From: Variovorax sp. PBL-H6
Lineage (GTDB): Bacteria; Pseudomonadota; Gammaproteobacteria; Burkholderiales; Burkholderiaceae_C
DNA length: 64,000 nt
Assembly (NCBI RefSeq): GCF_901827155.1
Contig: NZ_LR594659.1
Span: forward strand, 4,916,501-4,980,500
Direction: 5' to 3'
Shown: positions 47,799 through 57,350 of the stretch, one piece after another
Numbering within the stretch: position 1 is the stretch's first letter
Layout: each line of letters opens with the position of its first letter
Program-made: the position numbers and the translations under genes
Notes under the pieces: generated by a model
The model's database searches: none
Told to the model about the DNA's origin: nothing
What the model saw: the letters and a program-made list of their open reading frames with translations, nothing else

Positions 47799-49436
47799 TC
47801 AGCCGATCACCTTGCTGGCGGTGGCGTCAAGCTTGGGCGGATTCTCGAAGGTGTGGAACGGCGCCGGCGATGGCACTTCCCACTCCAGGCCCTCGGCCGC
47901 TTCCCAGGGCTTCTGCGGGGCCTTCTCGCCCTTGCCCATCATCGTGGGCAGCACGACGAAGAGGAAGAAATAGACCTGCGCCAGGCCGAAGGCGAATGCG
48001 CCGACCGAGGCCACCGCATTGAAGTCGGCGAACTGCATCGGGTAGTCGGCATAGCGGCGTGGCATGCCGGCGAGGCCCAGGAAGTGCATCGGGAAGAAGG
48101 TGATGTTGAAGGAGATCAGCGACCACCAGAAGTGGATCTTGCCGCGCGTCTCGTCGTACATCACGCCGGTCCACTTGGGCACCCAGTAATAGAAGCCGGA
48201 GAACATGCCAAAGAGCGAGCCCGCCACCAGCACGTAGTGGAAGTGCGCGACGACGTAGTAAGTGTCCTGCAGTTGGGTGTCGATCGGCGCGATCGCCAGG
48301 ATCAGGCCGGTGAAGCCGCCCATGGTGAACACGAAAATGAACCCCACCGCGAAGAGCATCGGGGTTTCGAAGGTCATCGAGCCCTGCCACATGGTGGCGA
48401 TCCAGTTGAAGATCTTCACCGCGGTCGGCACCGCGATCAGCATGGTCGCGTACATGAAGAAAAGCTGCCCCGTCACCGGCATGCCGGTGGTGAACATGTG
48501 GTGCGCCCACACGATGAAGGACAGGATCGCGATCGAGGAGGTCGCATACACCATCGATGCGTACCCGAACAGGCGCTTGCGCGAGAAGGCCGGCACGACC
48601 TGGCTGATGATGCCGAAGGCCGGCAGGATCATGATGTAGACCTCGGGGTGGCCGAAGAACCAGAAGATGTGCTGGTACATCACCGGGTCGCCGCCACCGG
48701 CGGGGCTGAAGAAGCTGGTGCCGAAGTGACGATCCGTCAGCGTCATGGTGATGGCGCCGGCGAGCACGGGCATGACGGCAATCAGCAGGTAGGCGGTGAT
48801 GAGCCAGGTCCAGCAGAACATCGGCATCTTCATCAGCGTCATGCCGGGCGCGCGCATGTTGAGGATGGTCACGATGATGTTGATCGAGCCCATGATGGAC
48901 GAGGCGCCCATGATGTGCATCGCGAAAATGCCGGCGTCCATCGAGGGACCCATCTGCAGCGTGAGCGGTGCGTAGAGCGTCCAGCCCGCAGCGGGCGCAC
49001 CGCCGGGCATGAAGAACGAGCCCACCAGCATCAGGGCCGCCGGGATCAGCAGCCAGAAGCTGAAATTGTTCATCCGCGCAAAGGCCATGTCGGAGGCGCC
49101 GATCTGCAGCGGAACCATCCAGTTCGCAAAGCCCACGAAGGCCGGCATGATCGCGCCGAACACCATGATCAGGCCATGCATGGTGGTGAACTGGTTGAAC
49201 AGCTCCGGGTTCACGACCTGCAGGCCGGGCTGGAACAGCTCGGCGCGGATCAGCAGCGCAAGCACGCCGCCCACCATCAGCATGGTGAAGGAGAACAGCA
49301 GGTACAACGTCCCGATGTCCTTGTGGTTGGTGGCGAACACCCAGCGGCGCCAGCCGGTGGGGGCGGCGTGATGTTCGTCGTGGGCATGGTCGCCGTGGCC
49401 GTGTGCGTGGCCGTGGGGGTCGATGACTGCGCTCAT
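47799..49436 (-). CDS. coxA: Cytochrome c oxidase subunit I (aa3 type)
   Basis: A 545-residue protein with twelve membrane helices. Heme and copper ligands are visible in MHGLIMVFGAIMPAF, WFFGHPEVYIMILPAFG (CuB His and the cross-linked Tyr) and VVAHFHYVLVAGS. The N-terminus is His-rich (HGHAHGHGDHAHDEHH), possibly metal-binding. It reduces oxygen and pumps protons. It lies downstream of coxB. Confidence 0.98.
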   Translation of the reverse strand: MSAVIDPHGHAHGHGDHAHDEHHAAPTGWRRWVFATNHKDIGTLYLLFSFTMLMVGGVLALLIRAELFQPGLQVVNPELFNQFTTMHGLIMVFGAIMPAFVGFANWMVPLQIGASDMAFARMNNFSFWLLIPAALMLVGSFFMPGGAPAAGWTLYAPLTLQMGPSMDAGIFAMHIMGASSIMGSINIIVTILNMRAPGMTLMKMPMFCWTWLITAYLLIAVMPVLAGAITMTLTDRHFGTSFFSPAGGGDPVMYQHIFWFFGHPEVYIMILPAFGIISQVVPAFSRKRLFGYASMVYATSSIAILSFIVWAHHMFTTGMPVTGQLFFMYATMLIAVPTAVKIFNWIATMWQGSMTFETPMLFAVGFIFVFTMGGFTGLILAIAPIDTQLQDTYYVVAHFHYVLVAGSLFGMFSGFYYWVPKWTGVMYDETRGKIHFWWSLISFNITFFPMHFLGLAGMPRRYADYPMQFADFNAVASVGAFAFGLAQVYFFLFVVLPTMMGKGEKAPQKPWEAAEGLEWEVPSPAPFHTFENPPKLDATASKVIG

Positions 49437-49487
49437 TTTGATATTCCTTGCAAACTCTTCGTCGTGGTGTCGTGAGGCAGCGCCGGC

Positions 49488-50666
49488 TTACTTGCCGCGC
49501 TGCGCCAGCACCTCGGCCGGCTGCACCAGCTGACCCGTCTTGTTCGACCAGCTGTTCTTGGTGAAGCTCACCACGGCGGCGATGTCGGTGTCGCTCAGCT
49601 GCTTCCAGGACGGCATGGCGCCGTTGTTCTGTCCGTTCAGAACCACGTGGATCTGCTTGTTGTGATCGGCGTCGAGCACGACCGCGGAGCCGTCCAGCGG
49701 CTTGATCGGGCCCGCGCCCTTGCCGTTCGCCTGGTGGCAGGCCGCGCAGTTGGCCGCATAGACCTTCTCGCCGCGTGCCAGGATCTCGGGCAGGGTCCAG
49801 ACCTTCCCGGGGTCGTCCTGCTTGGCGGCGGCCTCCTTGCGCTTGGCATCGACCCACGCGGTGTAGTCGCCCTTGGACACCACCTTCACGTGGATCGGCA
49901 TGTAGGCGTGCTCCTTGCCGCAGAGCTCCTGGCACTGGCCGTAGTAGTCGCCCACCTTCTCGGCGCGGAACCACGTGTCGCGCACGAAGCCGGGGATGGC
50001 ATCCTGCTTGACGCCCAGTTGCGGCACGGCGAAGGCATGGATCACGTCATTGGCGGTGGTGATGACGCGAACCTTGGTGTCGACCGGCACCACCATCGGG
50101 TTGTCGACCTTCAACAGGTAGTCGTCGGGCACGTCGCCCTTGGCGCCAGCGTCCGACAAAGCGCGGTGCGAGCTGTCCAGCGTAGAGATGAAGGCGAGGC
50201 CCTCGCCTTCGCCCTTGATGTAGTCGTAGCCCCACTTCCACTGATAGCCCGTGGTCTTGATCGTGAGATCGGCATTGGTGGTGTCCTTCTGGGCCACCAG
50301 CACCTTGGTGGCCGGCAGCGCCATCAGGATCACGATGATGAAGGGCACGATGGTCCAGATGACCTCGACGACGACAGACTCATGGAAGTTGGCCGCCTTG
50401 TGGCCTACCGACTTGCGATGCTTCCAGATCGAATAGAACATGACCGCGAAGACGGCGATGAAGATCACCGTGCACAGCACCAGCATCACGGTGTGCAGGA
50501 AGTGCTGCTCTTCCGAGATCTTGGTGACGCCCACCGGCAAGTTCAGCTGGCGCACCGACGGACCGCCGGCAAGATCGTTCACTGCATGCGCCGCGCCGCC
50601 CCACATTGCGCCGGCCGCCAGCAGCAGATTCGCTGGCCAGTTCTTGTTGCACCAATTGCTCTTCAT
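49488..50666 (-). CDS. coxB: Cytochrome c oxidase subunit II with C-terminal cytochrome c domain
   Basis: A 392-residue protein: signal/anchor, two membrane helices, a CuA cupredoxin domain (GQCQELCGKEHAYMPIHV), and a fused cytochrome c domain with heme-binding CAACH near residue 305. The fusion makes this a caa3-like subunit II that receives electrons from soluble cytochrome c through its own heme. ATG 50666 has GAAGAAGTG upstream. It is the first gene of the cox operon; the 62-base gap before it probably holds the promoter, but I cannot assign hexamers. Confidence 0.96.
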   Translation of the reverse strand: MKSNWCNKNWPANLLLAAGAMWGGAAHAVNDLAGGPSVRQLNLPVGVTKISEEQHFLHTVMLVLCTVIFIAVFAVMFYSIWKHRKSVGHKAANFHESVVVEVIWTIVPFIIVILMALPATKVLVAQKDTTNADLTIKTTGYQWKWGYDYIKGEGEGLAFISTLDSSHRALSDAGAKGDVPDDYLLKVDNPMVVPVDTKVRVITTANDVIHAFAVPQLGVKQDAIPGFVRDTWFRAEKVGDYYGQCQELCGKEHAYMPIHVKVVSKGDYTAWVDAKRKEAAAKQDDPGKVWTLPEILARGEKVYAANCAACHQANGKGAGPIKPLDGSAVVLDADHNKQIHVVLNGQNNGAMPSWKQLSDTDIAAVVSFTKNSWSNKTGQLVQPAEVLAQRGK

Positions 50667-50728
50667 CGTGTTCACTTCTTCAATTTTCAAGTCACCCACC
50701 GGTCGCCACGGTGTCATTGCGTACCCTA

Positions 50729-51205
50729 TCAGGCGCCACGCAATGCCATGCGAATTTCGCGCGCCAGCGCCGCGCGCAGCTCCGGACGCACATAGCGCCC
50801 CACCTTGACCGAACGACCTTGCCCAGAGACCTCGATCAGCGAGCGGTCGCCGAGCTGAGGTTCGACCCGCACCTGGTGCGGCAGGAATTCAGTGCGCTCG
50901 TAGTGCCCGCCATTCTCGAGCTCGACCACCAGCCGGCCGCCCTGCAGCGCAATGCGCTCGCCGTCGGCGGCGTGGCGCGCATACAGCAGAAAAGCGAAGC
51001 CGACCGCGCCCAGCTCGAGCCAGGCGAAGGGGAGCACCAACGGCGCGCCATGCACCCAGAAGATGGTTCCGATGCCCAGCGAGATCGCGCACAAGGACGC
51101 GTAGAGCCAGCCGAGCTGGCTCGGCGTTATTGAGCAGTTGCGCTTCAGGAACCAGTGGATGTTCTGGCCTGAGACGGTGGCAAAACGAAACACGGAATTC
51201 GACAC
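50729..51205 (-). CDS. DUF2244 domain-containing membrane protein
   Basis: A 158-residue protein with two adjacent membrane helices (about residues 32-50 and 55-75), and a C-terminal beta-rich domain. RNCSITPSQLGW and a paired-helix core match DUF2244. It is found next to cox genes in many proteobacteria but has no assigned function. It starts at GTG 51205; a second GTG at 51193 is possible. Confidence 0.87.
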   Translation of the reverse strand: MSNSVFRFATVSGQNIHWFLKRNCSITPSQLGWLYASLCAISLGIGTIFWVHGAPLVLPFAWLELGAVGFAFLLYARHAADGERIALQGGRLVVELENGGHYERTEFLPHQVRVEPQLGDRSLIEVSGQGRSVKVGRYVRPELRAALAREIRMALRGA

Positions 51206-51384
51206 GGGCGAACGAGTTCAGCAAATCAGTGCGTCGATCGCCGGTCAAACCCATGTTCGACAGGCCTCGATCACGGGACCATACCCGGAGTTCACGCAAC
51301 GGCGGATTGTAGCGGGTGACGCGAAGGGCCCCTCGATGAGCCCGGCTGTCCGGAGTACCTTCGCCTTCTGGGCGGCCGTGCGAC

Positions 51385-52299
51385 TCATGCGCCCGGACGG
51401 CCTCGCTGGAGCATCGAACGCATTTCGCGCAGCGACACAGCGCTTTCGGCCGCCAGTGCCACCCTTGGCGCGGGCTTGAAGGCATGGCCATAGATGATCT
51501 CGAAGGTCAGGGCGATCCGCCCCGCGCCCTCCGCGGACAAGGCCACGTCGGGCAGCGCACGGCGCAGCGCACGATGCCAGGTCCGGCCCCGCAGTCCGGG
51601 AAAGCGCGCTCGATGGAGATTGCGTCCCAGCGTGCGCAGTTCGGCCAACGCCGCCTCGGCGCTGGGCCAGGTGAGGACGATGCGCTCCATGTCCATCACC
51701 GGCTCCGCGAATCCGGCGTGGACCAGCATGTCGCCCCAGTCGTGCATGTCGGTGAATTCGTGGCTTGCAGGTGGCCAGCCCTGGCGTTCGTGCAGCACAC
51801 GCAACTCGCGCATGGTATCGGGGCCGAAGCAGGAGAACATCAGGAAGCCATCGGTCGCCACAAGGCGATGCCAGCGGGCGATGAGCGCTTGCGGATCGGC
51901 CGCCATGTGCAGCGCCATGTTGGCCCAGAGCAGGTCCACGCCCCCCTCCGGCGGCGCGTCGAAGCTCGGCTGGCTGCCCTGCCAGCGCCGCGCGCTCCAC
52001 CAGGGCGCGGCAAGCGCCGCACGGGTGGGCGCGAGCAGCGCCGGCTCCGGCTCGATCACGAAGGCGGCGGCGTCACGGTAGCGGTGCGCGAGCAGCGCAT
52101 GCGCCTCGAGTCCCCCGCGCAGCGGAGACCAGTCGGCCCAGTGGCGCGGCTGCGTCTTGATCCACTGGAGCCTGTCTTCCATGCGGCGGCCGATCTCCTC
52201 GTGCAGCCACGGCGAACCGCCGGCCGGCGCGAGGCGCCCCCAGCGTGCGGCGGCCATGGCATCGATGGTCGGCGGGCGCTGTGGGGAAGGGGTGTCCAT
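51385..52299 (-). CDS. BioC-like SAM-dependent methyltransferase
   Basis: A 304-residue class I methyltransferase. The motif usually rich in Gly is replaced by a divergent AAAFVIEPEPALLA region, while VDLLWANMALHM and DGFLMFSCFGPDTMRELR match BioC, the malonyl-ACP O-methyltransferase of biotin synthesis. No other biotin genes are nearby, so the role is tentative. ATG 52299 is preferred because an upstream start would overlap the divergent comF gene. The 179 bases between this gene and the DUF2244 gene show nothing recognisable. Confidence 0.78.
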   Translation of the reverse strand: MDTPSPQRPPTIDAMAAARWGRLAPAGGSPWLHEEIGRRMEDRLQWIKTQPRHWADWSPLRGGLEAHALLAHRYRDAAAFVIEPEPALLAPTRAALAAPWWSARRWQGSQPSFDAPPEGGVDLLWANMALHMAADPQALIARWHRLVATDGFLMFSCFGPDTMRELRVLHERQGWPPASHEFTDMHDWGDMLVHAGFAEPVMDMERIVLTWPSAEAALAELRTLGRNLHRARFPGLRGRTWHRALRRALPDVALSAEGAGRIALTFEIIYGHAFKPAPRVALAAESAVSLREMRSMLQRGRPGA

Positions 52300-52321
52300 C
52301 GGGCGCTCAGTATATTGAGCC

Positions 52322-53044
52322 ATGTCCAACCCGTGGCGCGAAGGCGCTTCCCTGCTCTTCTCCCTGCTCGAGCACGTGCCGAGCCAGTGCGCGGTGTGCC
52401 GCGCCTGGCCCTCGCGTCCGGTGTGCGACGCGTGCGTGACGCGCTTTGCCCCGCCCGCCTCCCGCTGCGTCAGCTGCGCACTGCCAGTGCCCCAGGGAGT
52501 GGTCCGTTGCGGCGAGTGCCTCGCCCATCCGCCCCCACTGGACGCCTGCCTGGCAGCCTGCGCCTATGCCTGGCCCTGGCCCGACTGCATCGCGCAATTC
52601 AAGTTCCAGGGCCGCGCAGGCTGGGCCGCACCGCTCGCCACCCTGCTGCGAAGTGCGCCCTGGGTCGAACCGGCACTGGAGCAGGCCGACCTGGTGCTAC
52701 CGATGCCACTGGCGAAAAGCCGGCTGCGCGAGCGCGGCTTCAACCAGGCGCACGAGCTGGCGCGCCGCCTTGCCCCGCGGAAGACCGATCCTGCCTTGCT
52801 GCTGCGTACCCGGGAAACGCCGCCCCAGAGCGGCCTCGCACGCGCCGAGCGGTTGCGCAATCTTCGCGGCGCCTTCGCGCTCGAGCCGCTGCGCGCAGAG
52901 GCCGTGCGCGGACGGCGCGTCGTGCTGGTGGACGATGTGATGACCAGCGGCGCATCGCTGTTCTCGGCGGCGCAGGTGCTGCGCACAGGCGGGGCCGCGC
53001 ACGTGACCGCGATCGTACTGGCAAGGACCGATCCGCCGTCTTGA
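52322..53044 (+). CDS. comF: ComF family protein
   Basis: A 240-residue protein with a four-cysteine zinc-ribbon-like N-terminus (CAVCRAWPSRPVCDAC, then CVSC and CGEC) and a C-terminal phosphoribosyltransferase domain with the PRPP motif VVLVDDVMTSGAS. ComF proteins act in DNA uptake or in an uncharacterised nucleotide step. RGFNQAHELAR is the family signature. It is divergent from the BioC-like gene by 22 bases. Confidence 0.93.
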   Translation: MSNPWREGASLLFSLLEHVPSQCAVCRAWPSRPVCDACVTRFAPPASRCVSCALPVPQGVVRCGECLAHPPPLDACLAACAYAWPWPDCIAQFKFQGRAGWAAPLATLLRSAPWVEPALEQADLVLPMPLAKSRLRERGFNQAHELARRLAPRKTDPALLLRTRETPPQSGLARAERLRNLRGAFALEPLRAEAVRGRRVVLVDDVMTSGASLFSAAQVLRTGGAAHVTAIVLARTDPPS

Positions 53045-53064
53045 AGAGAATCGAGAATCCGCCC

Positions 53065-53526
53065 ATGTTCCACATCGTTCTGGTCGAACCCGAAATACCG
53101 CCCAACACCGGCAACGTGATCCGGCTGGCCGCCAACACCGGCTGCACCCTGCACCTGGTCGAGCCGCTGGGTTTCTCGATGGATGACCGGCTGCTGCGGC
53201 GCGCCGGACTGGACTACCACGAGTACGCCGAGGTTCGCCGCCATGCTGGCTGGGAGGCGCTGCTGGCGGCCGAGCGCCCTGCGCCCGAGCGCCTGTTCGC
53301 GCTCACGACACGGGGCACGCGAACGGTCCACGAAACCGCCTTCTGCCCCGGCGACTGGCTGGTCTTCGGCTCGGAAACGCGCGGCCTCGGGCCGGAACTG
53401 CGTGAACGCTTCCCACCGCCGCAGCGCCTGCGCCTGCCGATGCGCGAAGGCCAGCGCAGCCTGAACCTGTCGAACGCGGTGGCAGTGACGGTGTTCGAGG
53501 CCTGGCGCCAGAACGGCTTCGCCTGA
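53065..53526 (+). CDS. trmL: tRNA (cytidine(34)-2'-O)-methyltransferase
   Basis: A 153-residue SPOUT-fold methyltransferase of the expected small size. It opens FHIVLVEPEIPPNTGNVIRLAANTG, and the knot region holds LVFGSETRGLG and SLNLSNAVAV. It methylates the wobble ribose of tRNA-Leu. It follows comF by 20 bases in the same direction. Confidence 0.96.
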   Translation: MFHIVLVEPEIPPNTGNVIRLAANTGCTLHLVEPLGFSMDDRLLRRAGLDYHEYAEVRRHAGWEALLAAERPAPERLFALTTRGTRTVHETAFCPGDWLVFGSETRGLGPELRERFPPPQRLRLPMREGQRSLNLSNAVAVTVFEAWRQNGFA

Positions 53527-53549
53527 GCAGCCCGCTTGCCGCGCGGCCT

Positions 53550-54008
53550 TCAGCGGAAGCGGCGAACCACCGATTCGGCCACGCAAGCCGGCTTGGGCGC
53601 GCCTTCGAGCTCGATGGTGGTCTCCCACACCATCTGGACGCCCTCACCTGCGATCGGCTCACAGCTCAGGAGCTTCATGCGCCCGCGCAACCGGCTGCCG
53701 ACCGGCACCGGCGTCATGAAGCGCACGCGGTTGAGCCCGTAGTTGACGCCCATGCGCGACTCGACCACATCGAAAGCCGACTCGTAGAAACGCGGCAGCA
53801 GCGACAGCGTCAGGAATCCGTGCGCGATAGGCCCGCCGAAGGGCCCCGCCTTCGCGCGTTCGACATCGACGTGGATCCATTGATGGTCGCCGGTCGCCTC
53901 CGCGAACTGGTTGACCTGCTCCTGCGTGACCGTGATCCAGTCGCTCACCGCGACTTCCTGGCCGACGCAGGCGGCGAGATCCTGAAGGGTCTGGAATGTC
54001 TTCTTCAT
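53550..54008 (-). CDS. MaoC family dehydratase
   Basis: A 152-residue hot-dog-fold protein. FAEATGDHQWIHVDVERA and GPIAHGFLTLSLLP contain the catalytic Asp-His hydratase-2 motif of (R)-specific enoyl-CoA hydratases. The length fits the single hot-dog PhaJ-like branch, which can feed (R)-3-hydroxyacyl-CoA into PHA synthesis, but substrate is not determined. It converges with trmL. Confidence 0.92.
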   Translation of the reverse strand: MKKTFQTLQDLAACVGQEVAVSDWITVTQEQVNQFAEATGDHQWIHVDVERAKAGPFGGPIAHGFLTLSLLPRFYESAFDVVESRMGVNYGLNRVRFMTPVPVGSRLRGRMKLLSCEPIAGEGVQMVWETTIELEGAPKPACVAESVVRRFR

Positions 54009-54042
54009 GTTTTCACTCTATATGGCCAGGGCTTTCGCCACT

Positions 54043-54082
54043 GTAGCCGCCGTGACAGTTCGGGCAGGGGGTGGGCGGCTAC
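54043..54082. other. Inverted repeat between parA-like and maoC genes
   Basis: GTAGCCGCC (54043-54051) and GGCGGCTAC (54074-54082) are exact reverse complements separated by 22 bases. No T-run follows on either strand, so it is not a textbook terminator. The 100-base gap holds nothing else I can name. Confidence 0.4.
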
Positions 54083-54108
54083 ACGAAGTGAACCAACCTG
54101 GGGGCGAG

Positions 54109-54729
54109 CTAAGTCTCCAGCCATTGCCGGATAGGCTCCCACTGCTCCAGGTCGCGCTGCACCCGTCCCGGCGCGATGTCGAAGAGCGTGAGACCGCGCG
54201 CTGCCGCCTGCACGTAGTTCTGCGTGTCGCGCAGCTCGCCCAGCACCGGCACGCCCAGCCCGGCGACGAACTCGCGCAGGCGCTCGGCCGCCAGGGTGCG
54301 GCCGTCGACACGCATGCCGACCACCCCCACCTGCGTCTTGCCCAGGTGCCGGTGCGCCAGCAGCTTGTCCAGGAATTCCCGCGTGGCATAGATGTCGAAG
54401 ATGCTGGGCTGCAGCGGCACCAGCACCTTGTCGGCCATCGGCACCACCTCCTTGAGCCGGGCGCCGTGCAGGCCTGCCGGCGTGTCGATCACCGCATGGG
54501 TGGTGCCGCGAGGAGGCCGCACCATCGTGCCGTCCTCCGAAGCCTCCCAGCTCCTGATCTCGCGCGCCGCCGGCGTGCGCAGGCCCAGCCATAGCCGGGA
54601 GGACTGCTGCCGGTCGATGTCGCCCAGCATCACCGCATGGCCGCGGCTCGCGAAATAGCCGGCAATGTTGGTTGCGAGCGTGGTTTTGCCGACCCCACCC
54701 TTGGGATTGGCGACCAGGACCACCGGCAT
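54109..54729 (-). CDS. ParA family ATPase (orphan)
   Basis: A 206-residue deviant Walker ATPase: NPKGGVGKTTLATNIAGYF with the signature Lys, and the switch/Walker B VIDTPAG. AGGAGCCTGTC precedes the ATG. There is no ParB, MinC/E or cellulose/chemotaxis gene adjacent, so it is an orphan ParA-like protein whose cargo is unknown. Divergent from the KefG-like gene by 83 bases. Confidence 0.9.
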   Translation of the reverse strand: MPVVLVANPKGGVGKTTLATNIAGYFASRGHAVMLGDIDRQQSSRLWLGLRTPAAREIRSWEASEDGTMVRPPRGTTHAVIDTPAGLHGARLKEVVPMADKVLVPLQPSIFDIYATREFLDKLLAHRHLGKTQVGVVGMRVDGRTLAAERLREFVAGLGVPVLGELRDTQNYVQAAARGLTLFDIAPGRVQRDLEQWEPIRQWLET

Positions 54730-54812
54730 GACAGGCTCCTTCGAGGCTGAAAAGACAGGCGCCATGGTAGCGGGACCTGACCGCCGTCCGAGTTGCGCTA
54801 TGTTCGCGGACC

Positions 54813-55457
54813 ATGACCACGACAACATCAGGCCCACGGCGTTCAGCGGGCGGCATCTACCTGCTCGCCGCCCATCCCCATTGGCGCGATTCGCGCGTCA
54901 ACCGGCAATTGCTGCAGGCCGCCCGCAGCGTGCCGGGCGTCGAAGTCAACGACCTGTATTCCACCTACCCCGACTTCGCCATCGACGTCCAGGCCGAGCA
55001 GGCCCGCCTGGCGCGCGCCAAGCTGCTGGTGCTGCTGCACCCCATCCAGTGGTATTCGATGCCGCCCCTGCAGAAGCTGTGGCTCGACGAGGTGCTGAGC
55101 TACGGCTGGGCCTATGGCGGCGGCGGCATGGCGCTGCAGGGCAAGGACTGCTGGCTGGCGGCCACCACCGGCGGCCCCGAGCGCAGCTACCACCCGCAGA
55201 GCTACAACCGCTACTTCTTCGACGCCTTCCTGCCGCCCTACGAGCAGACCGCCGCCCTCTGCGGCATGCGCTTCCTGCCGCCACTGCTCTTCCACGGCGC
55301 GCGCAGCGCCAGCCCCGAGACGCTGGCGGCGCACATCGATGTGTTCAGTCAGCGCCTCTCGAGCTATCCAGACTGGCCGGAGATGGAGGACATCCCCGAA
55401 TGCGCCGCCTGCGAAGTCCCGGCCACAGACCGGCCGCTGGAACACGAGGAGGCCTGA
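54813..55457 (+). CDS. NAD(P)H-dependent oxidoreductase, KefF/KefG-type ancillary subunit
   Basis: A 214-residue flavodoxin-fold quinone reductase. LLAAHPHWRDSRVNRQLL, LLHPIQWYSMPPLQKLWLDEVL and ATTGGPERSYHP match KefF/KefG proteins. They bind FMN and activate KefC-type potassium channels. The stop overlaps the kefC start by one base, which supports the pairing. Confidence 0.93.
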   Translation: MTTTTSGPRRSAGGIYLLAAHPHWRDSRVNRQLLQAARSVPGVEVNDLYSTYPDFAIDVQAEQARLARAKLLVLLHPIQWYSMPPLQKLWLDEVLSYGWAYGGGGMALQGKDCWLAATTGGPERSYHPQSYNRYFFDAFLPPYEQTAALCGMRFLPPLLFHGARSASPETLAAHIDVFSQRLSSYPDWPEMEDIPECAACEVPATDRPLEHEEA

Positions 55458-57307
55458 TGGAACACGCACCGGCCTGGCTCGTCAATTCGCTCATCTACCT
55501 GGGCGCCGCCGTGCTGGTGGTGCCGTTGTCCAAGGCGCTGGGCCTCGGCTCCATCATCGGCTACCTCGCTGCAGGCATCGTCATCGGTCCCTGGGGCCTC
55601 GGCCTGGTGACCAACGTGGCGGACATCCTGCATTTCGCCGAGTTCGGCGTGGTGCTGATGCTGTTCCTGGTCGGGCTCGAGCTGGAGCCGAAGCGCCTGT
55701 GGAGCCTGCGCCGGCCGATCTTCGGCTGGGGCGCCGCGCAGGTCGCCGCCTGCGCGGCCGTGCTCTTCCTGGCCGGCTGGGCGGGCGGCGCGAGCTGGCG
55801 CGTGGCCCTGGTCGCCGCGATGGGCCTGGCGCTGTCCTCGACCGCCATCGCGCTGCAGGTGCTGGGCGAACGCAACCTGCTGCCGACGCCGAGCGGGCAG
55901 GCCGGCTTCTCGATCCTGCTGTTCCAGGACGTGGCGGCGATCCCGATCCTCGCGCTGCTGCCCCTGCTTGCGGTGGGCTCGGAGACCGCGCCGGCCCTCA
56001 CCGGCGCCGAACGCGCGCTCGAGGGGCTGAAGATCTTCGCGGTTGTCGGCGGCATCGTGCTGGGCGGCCGGCTGGTGCTGCGCCCGCTGCTGCGCTGGAT
56101 CGCTCGCAGCGACACGCCCGAGATCTTCACCGCCGCCTCGCTGCTGCTGGTCGTGGCCATCGCCGCTCTGATGCAGTTCGTCGGCCTGTCGATGGCGCTG
56201 GGCGCCTTCCTCGCCGGCGTGCTGCTGGCCGAGAGCGAGTACCGGCGCGAGCTGGAAACCGACATCGAGCCCTTCAAGGGCCTGCTGCTGGGCCTCTTCT
56301 TCATCGCGGTCGGCATGAGCATCGACTTCGGCGTGCTGCTGGCCCGGCCGGGGCTGATGGCATTGGTCGTGGTCGGCTTCATGGTGCTGAAGGCGATCGC
56401 GATCTTCACGCTGGCGAAGCTGATGAAGCTGCCCTATCAGCAGCGGCCGGTGTTCACGCTGCTGCTGGCGCAGGGCGGCGAATTCGCCTTCGTCGTGTTC
56501 CAGGCGGCCGGGCCGCAGGTGCTGCCGCCAGGTGTCGCATCGTTCCTGATCGGTGCCGTGGCGTTGTCGATGCTGCTGTCGCCGCTGCTGCTGGTGGCGC
56601 TGGACAAGTGGGTGCTGCCGCGCTACAGCAATGGAGCGCCCGTCACGATGCAAGAGATCTCCGAGCAGCAGGACGCCAAGGTGCTGATCTGCGGCTTCGG
56701 CCGCTACGGCCAGATCCTGGGGCGCATGCTCAGCGCGCAGGGCTTGAAACTCACCGTGCTCGACCACGACCCCGACACCATCGAAAGCCTGCGCGAGTTC
56801 GGCTTCCGCGTCTTCTACGGCGACGCCACGCGGCTGGATCTGCTGCGCACCGCCGGCGCCGGCACGGCCAAGGTGCTGGTGGTGGCGGTGGACGGCGTGG
56901 AGCAATCGCTCGCCATCGTCGACATGGCGCGCGAGCATTTCCCCAACGCGCGCATCATCGCGCGCGCACGCAACGTGGGCCATCTCTATCAGTTGATGGA
57001 CCGCAAAGTGGAATTCATCGAGCGCGAGCTCTTCGAATCCTCACTGCGCAGCGCCCGCTCGGTGCTGGAGGGGCTGGGCTGGCCAGCCTACGAGGCCCGC
57101 GAGGCAGCCATGCGCTTCCGCCGCCGCAACATCCAGCTCATGCACGAGCTCTACCCGCACTACAAGGACCGCGCCAAGCTGATCGCGGCCTCGAAGGAAG
57201 GTCGCCAACAGTTCCAGGAGCAAATCGCGCGCGAGCGCGAGGAACACAAGCAGCGTTCGGGTCAGGACTGGAACCTGGCGACGGAAGAGCACGAATCCGT
57301 TTCTTGA
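55457..57307 (+). CDS. kefC: Glutathione-regulated potassium efflux system protein KefC
   Basis: A 616-residue protein. An Na/H-exchanger-type membrane domain (about residues 8-385, with GLGSIIGYLAAGIVIGP and LALSSTAIALQVL) is followed by a cytoplasmic RCK/TrkA-N domain with the nucleotide motif ICGFGRYGQILGRML (about 410). It exports potassium in exchange for protons during electrophile stress and is held closed by glutathione. It is encoded with its ancillary flavoprotein. Confidence 0.94.
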   Translation: MEHAPAWLVNSLIYLGAAVLVVPLSKALGLGSIIGYLAAGIVIGPWGLGLVTNVADILHFAEFGVVLMLFLVGLELEPKRLWSLRRPIFGWGAAQVAACAAVLFLAGWAGGASWRVALVAAMGLALSSTAIALQVLGERNLLPTPSGQAGFSILLFQDVAAIPILALLPLLAVGSETAPALTGAERALEGLKIFAVVGGIVLGGRLVLRPLLRWIARSDTPEIFTAASLLLVVAIAALMQFVGLSMALGAFLAGVLLAESEYRRELETDIEPFKGLLLGLFFIAVGMSIDFGVLLARPGLMALVVVGFMVLKAIAIFTLAKLMKLPYQQRPVFTLLLAQGGEFAFVVFQAAGPQVLPPGVASFLIGAVALSMLLSPLLLVALDKWVLPRYSNGAPVTMQEISEQQDAKVLICGFGRYGQILGRMLSAQGLKLTVLDHDPDTIESLREFGFRVFYGDATRLDLLRTAGAGTAKVLVVAVDGVEQSLAIVDMAREHFPNARIIARARNVGHLYQLMDRKVEFIERELFESSLRSARSVLEGLGWPAYEAREAAMRFRRRNIQLMHELYPHYKDRAKLIAASKEGRQQFQEQIAREREEHKQRSGQDWNLATEEHESVS

Positions 57308-57350
57308 AAAGACCTCGGTCGAAGCGGTCAGCTCTGAATTCGTTCCCGAC

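Noticed and set aside
51206..51384. A small gene or tRNA between the DUF2244 and BioC-like genes
   Set aside because: Short frames here lack ribosome sites and coding bias. No cloverleaf fold was seen.
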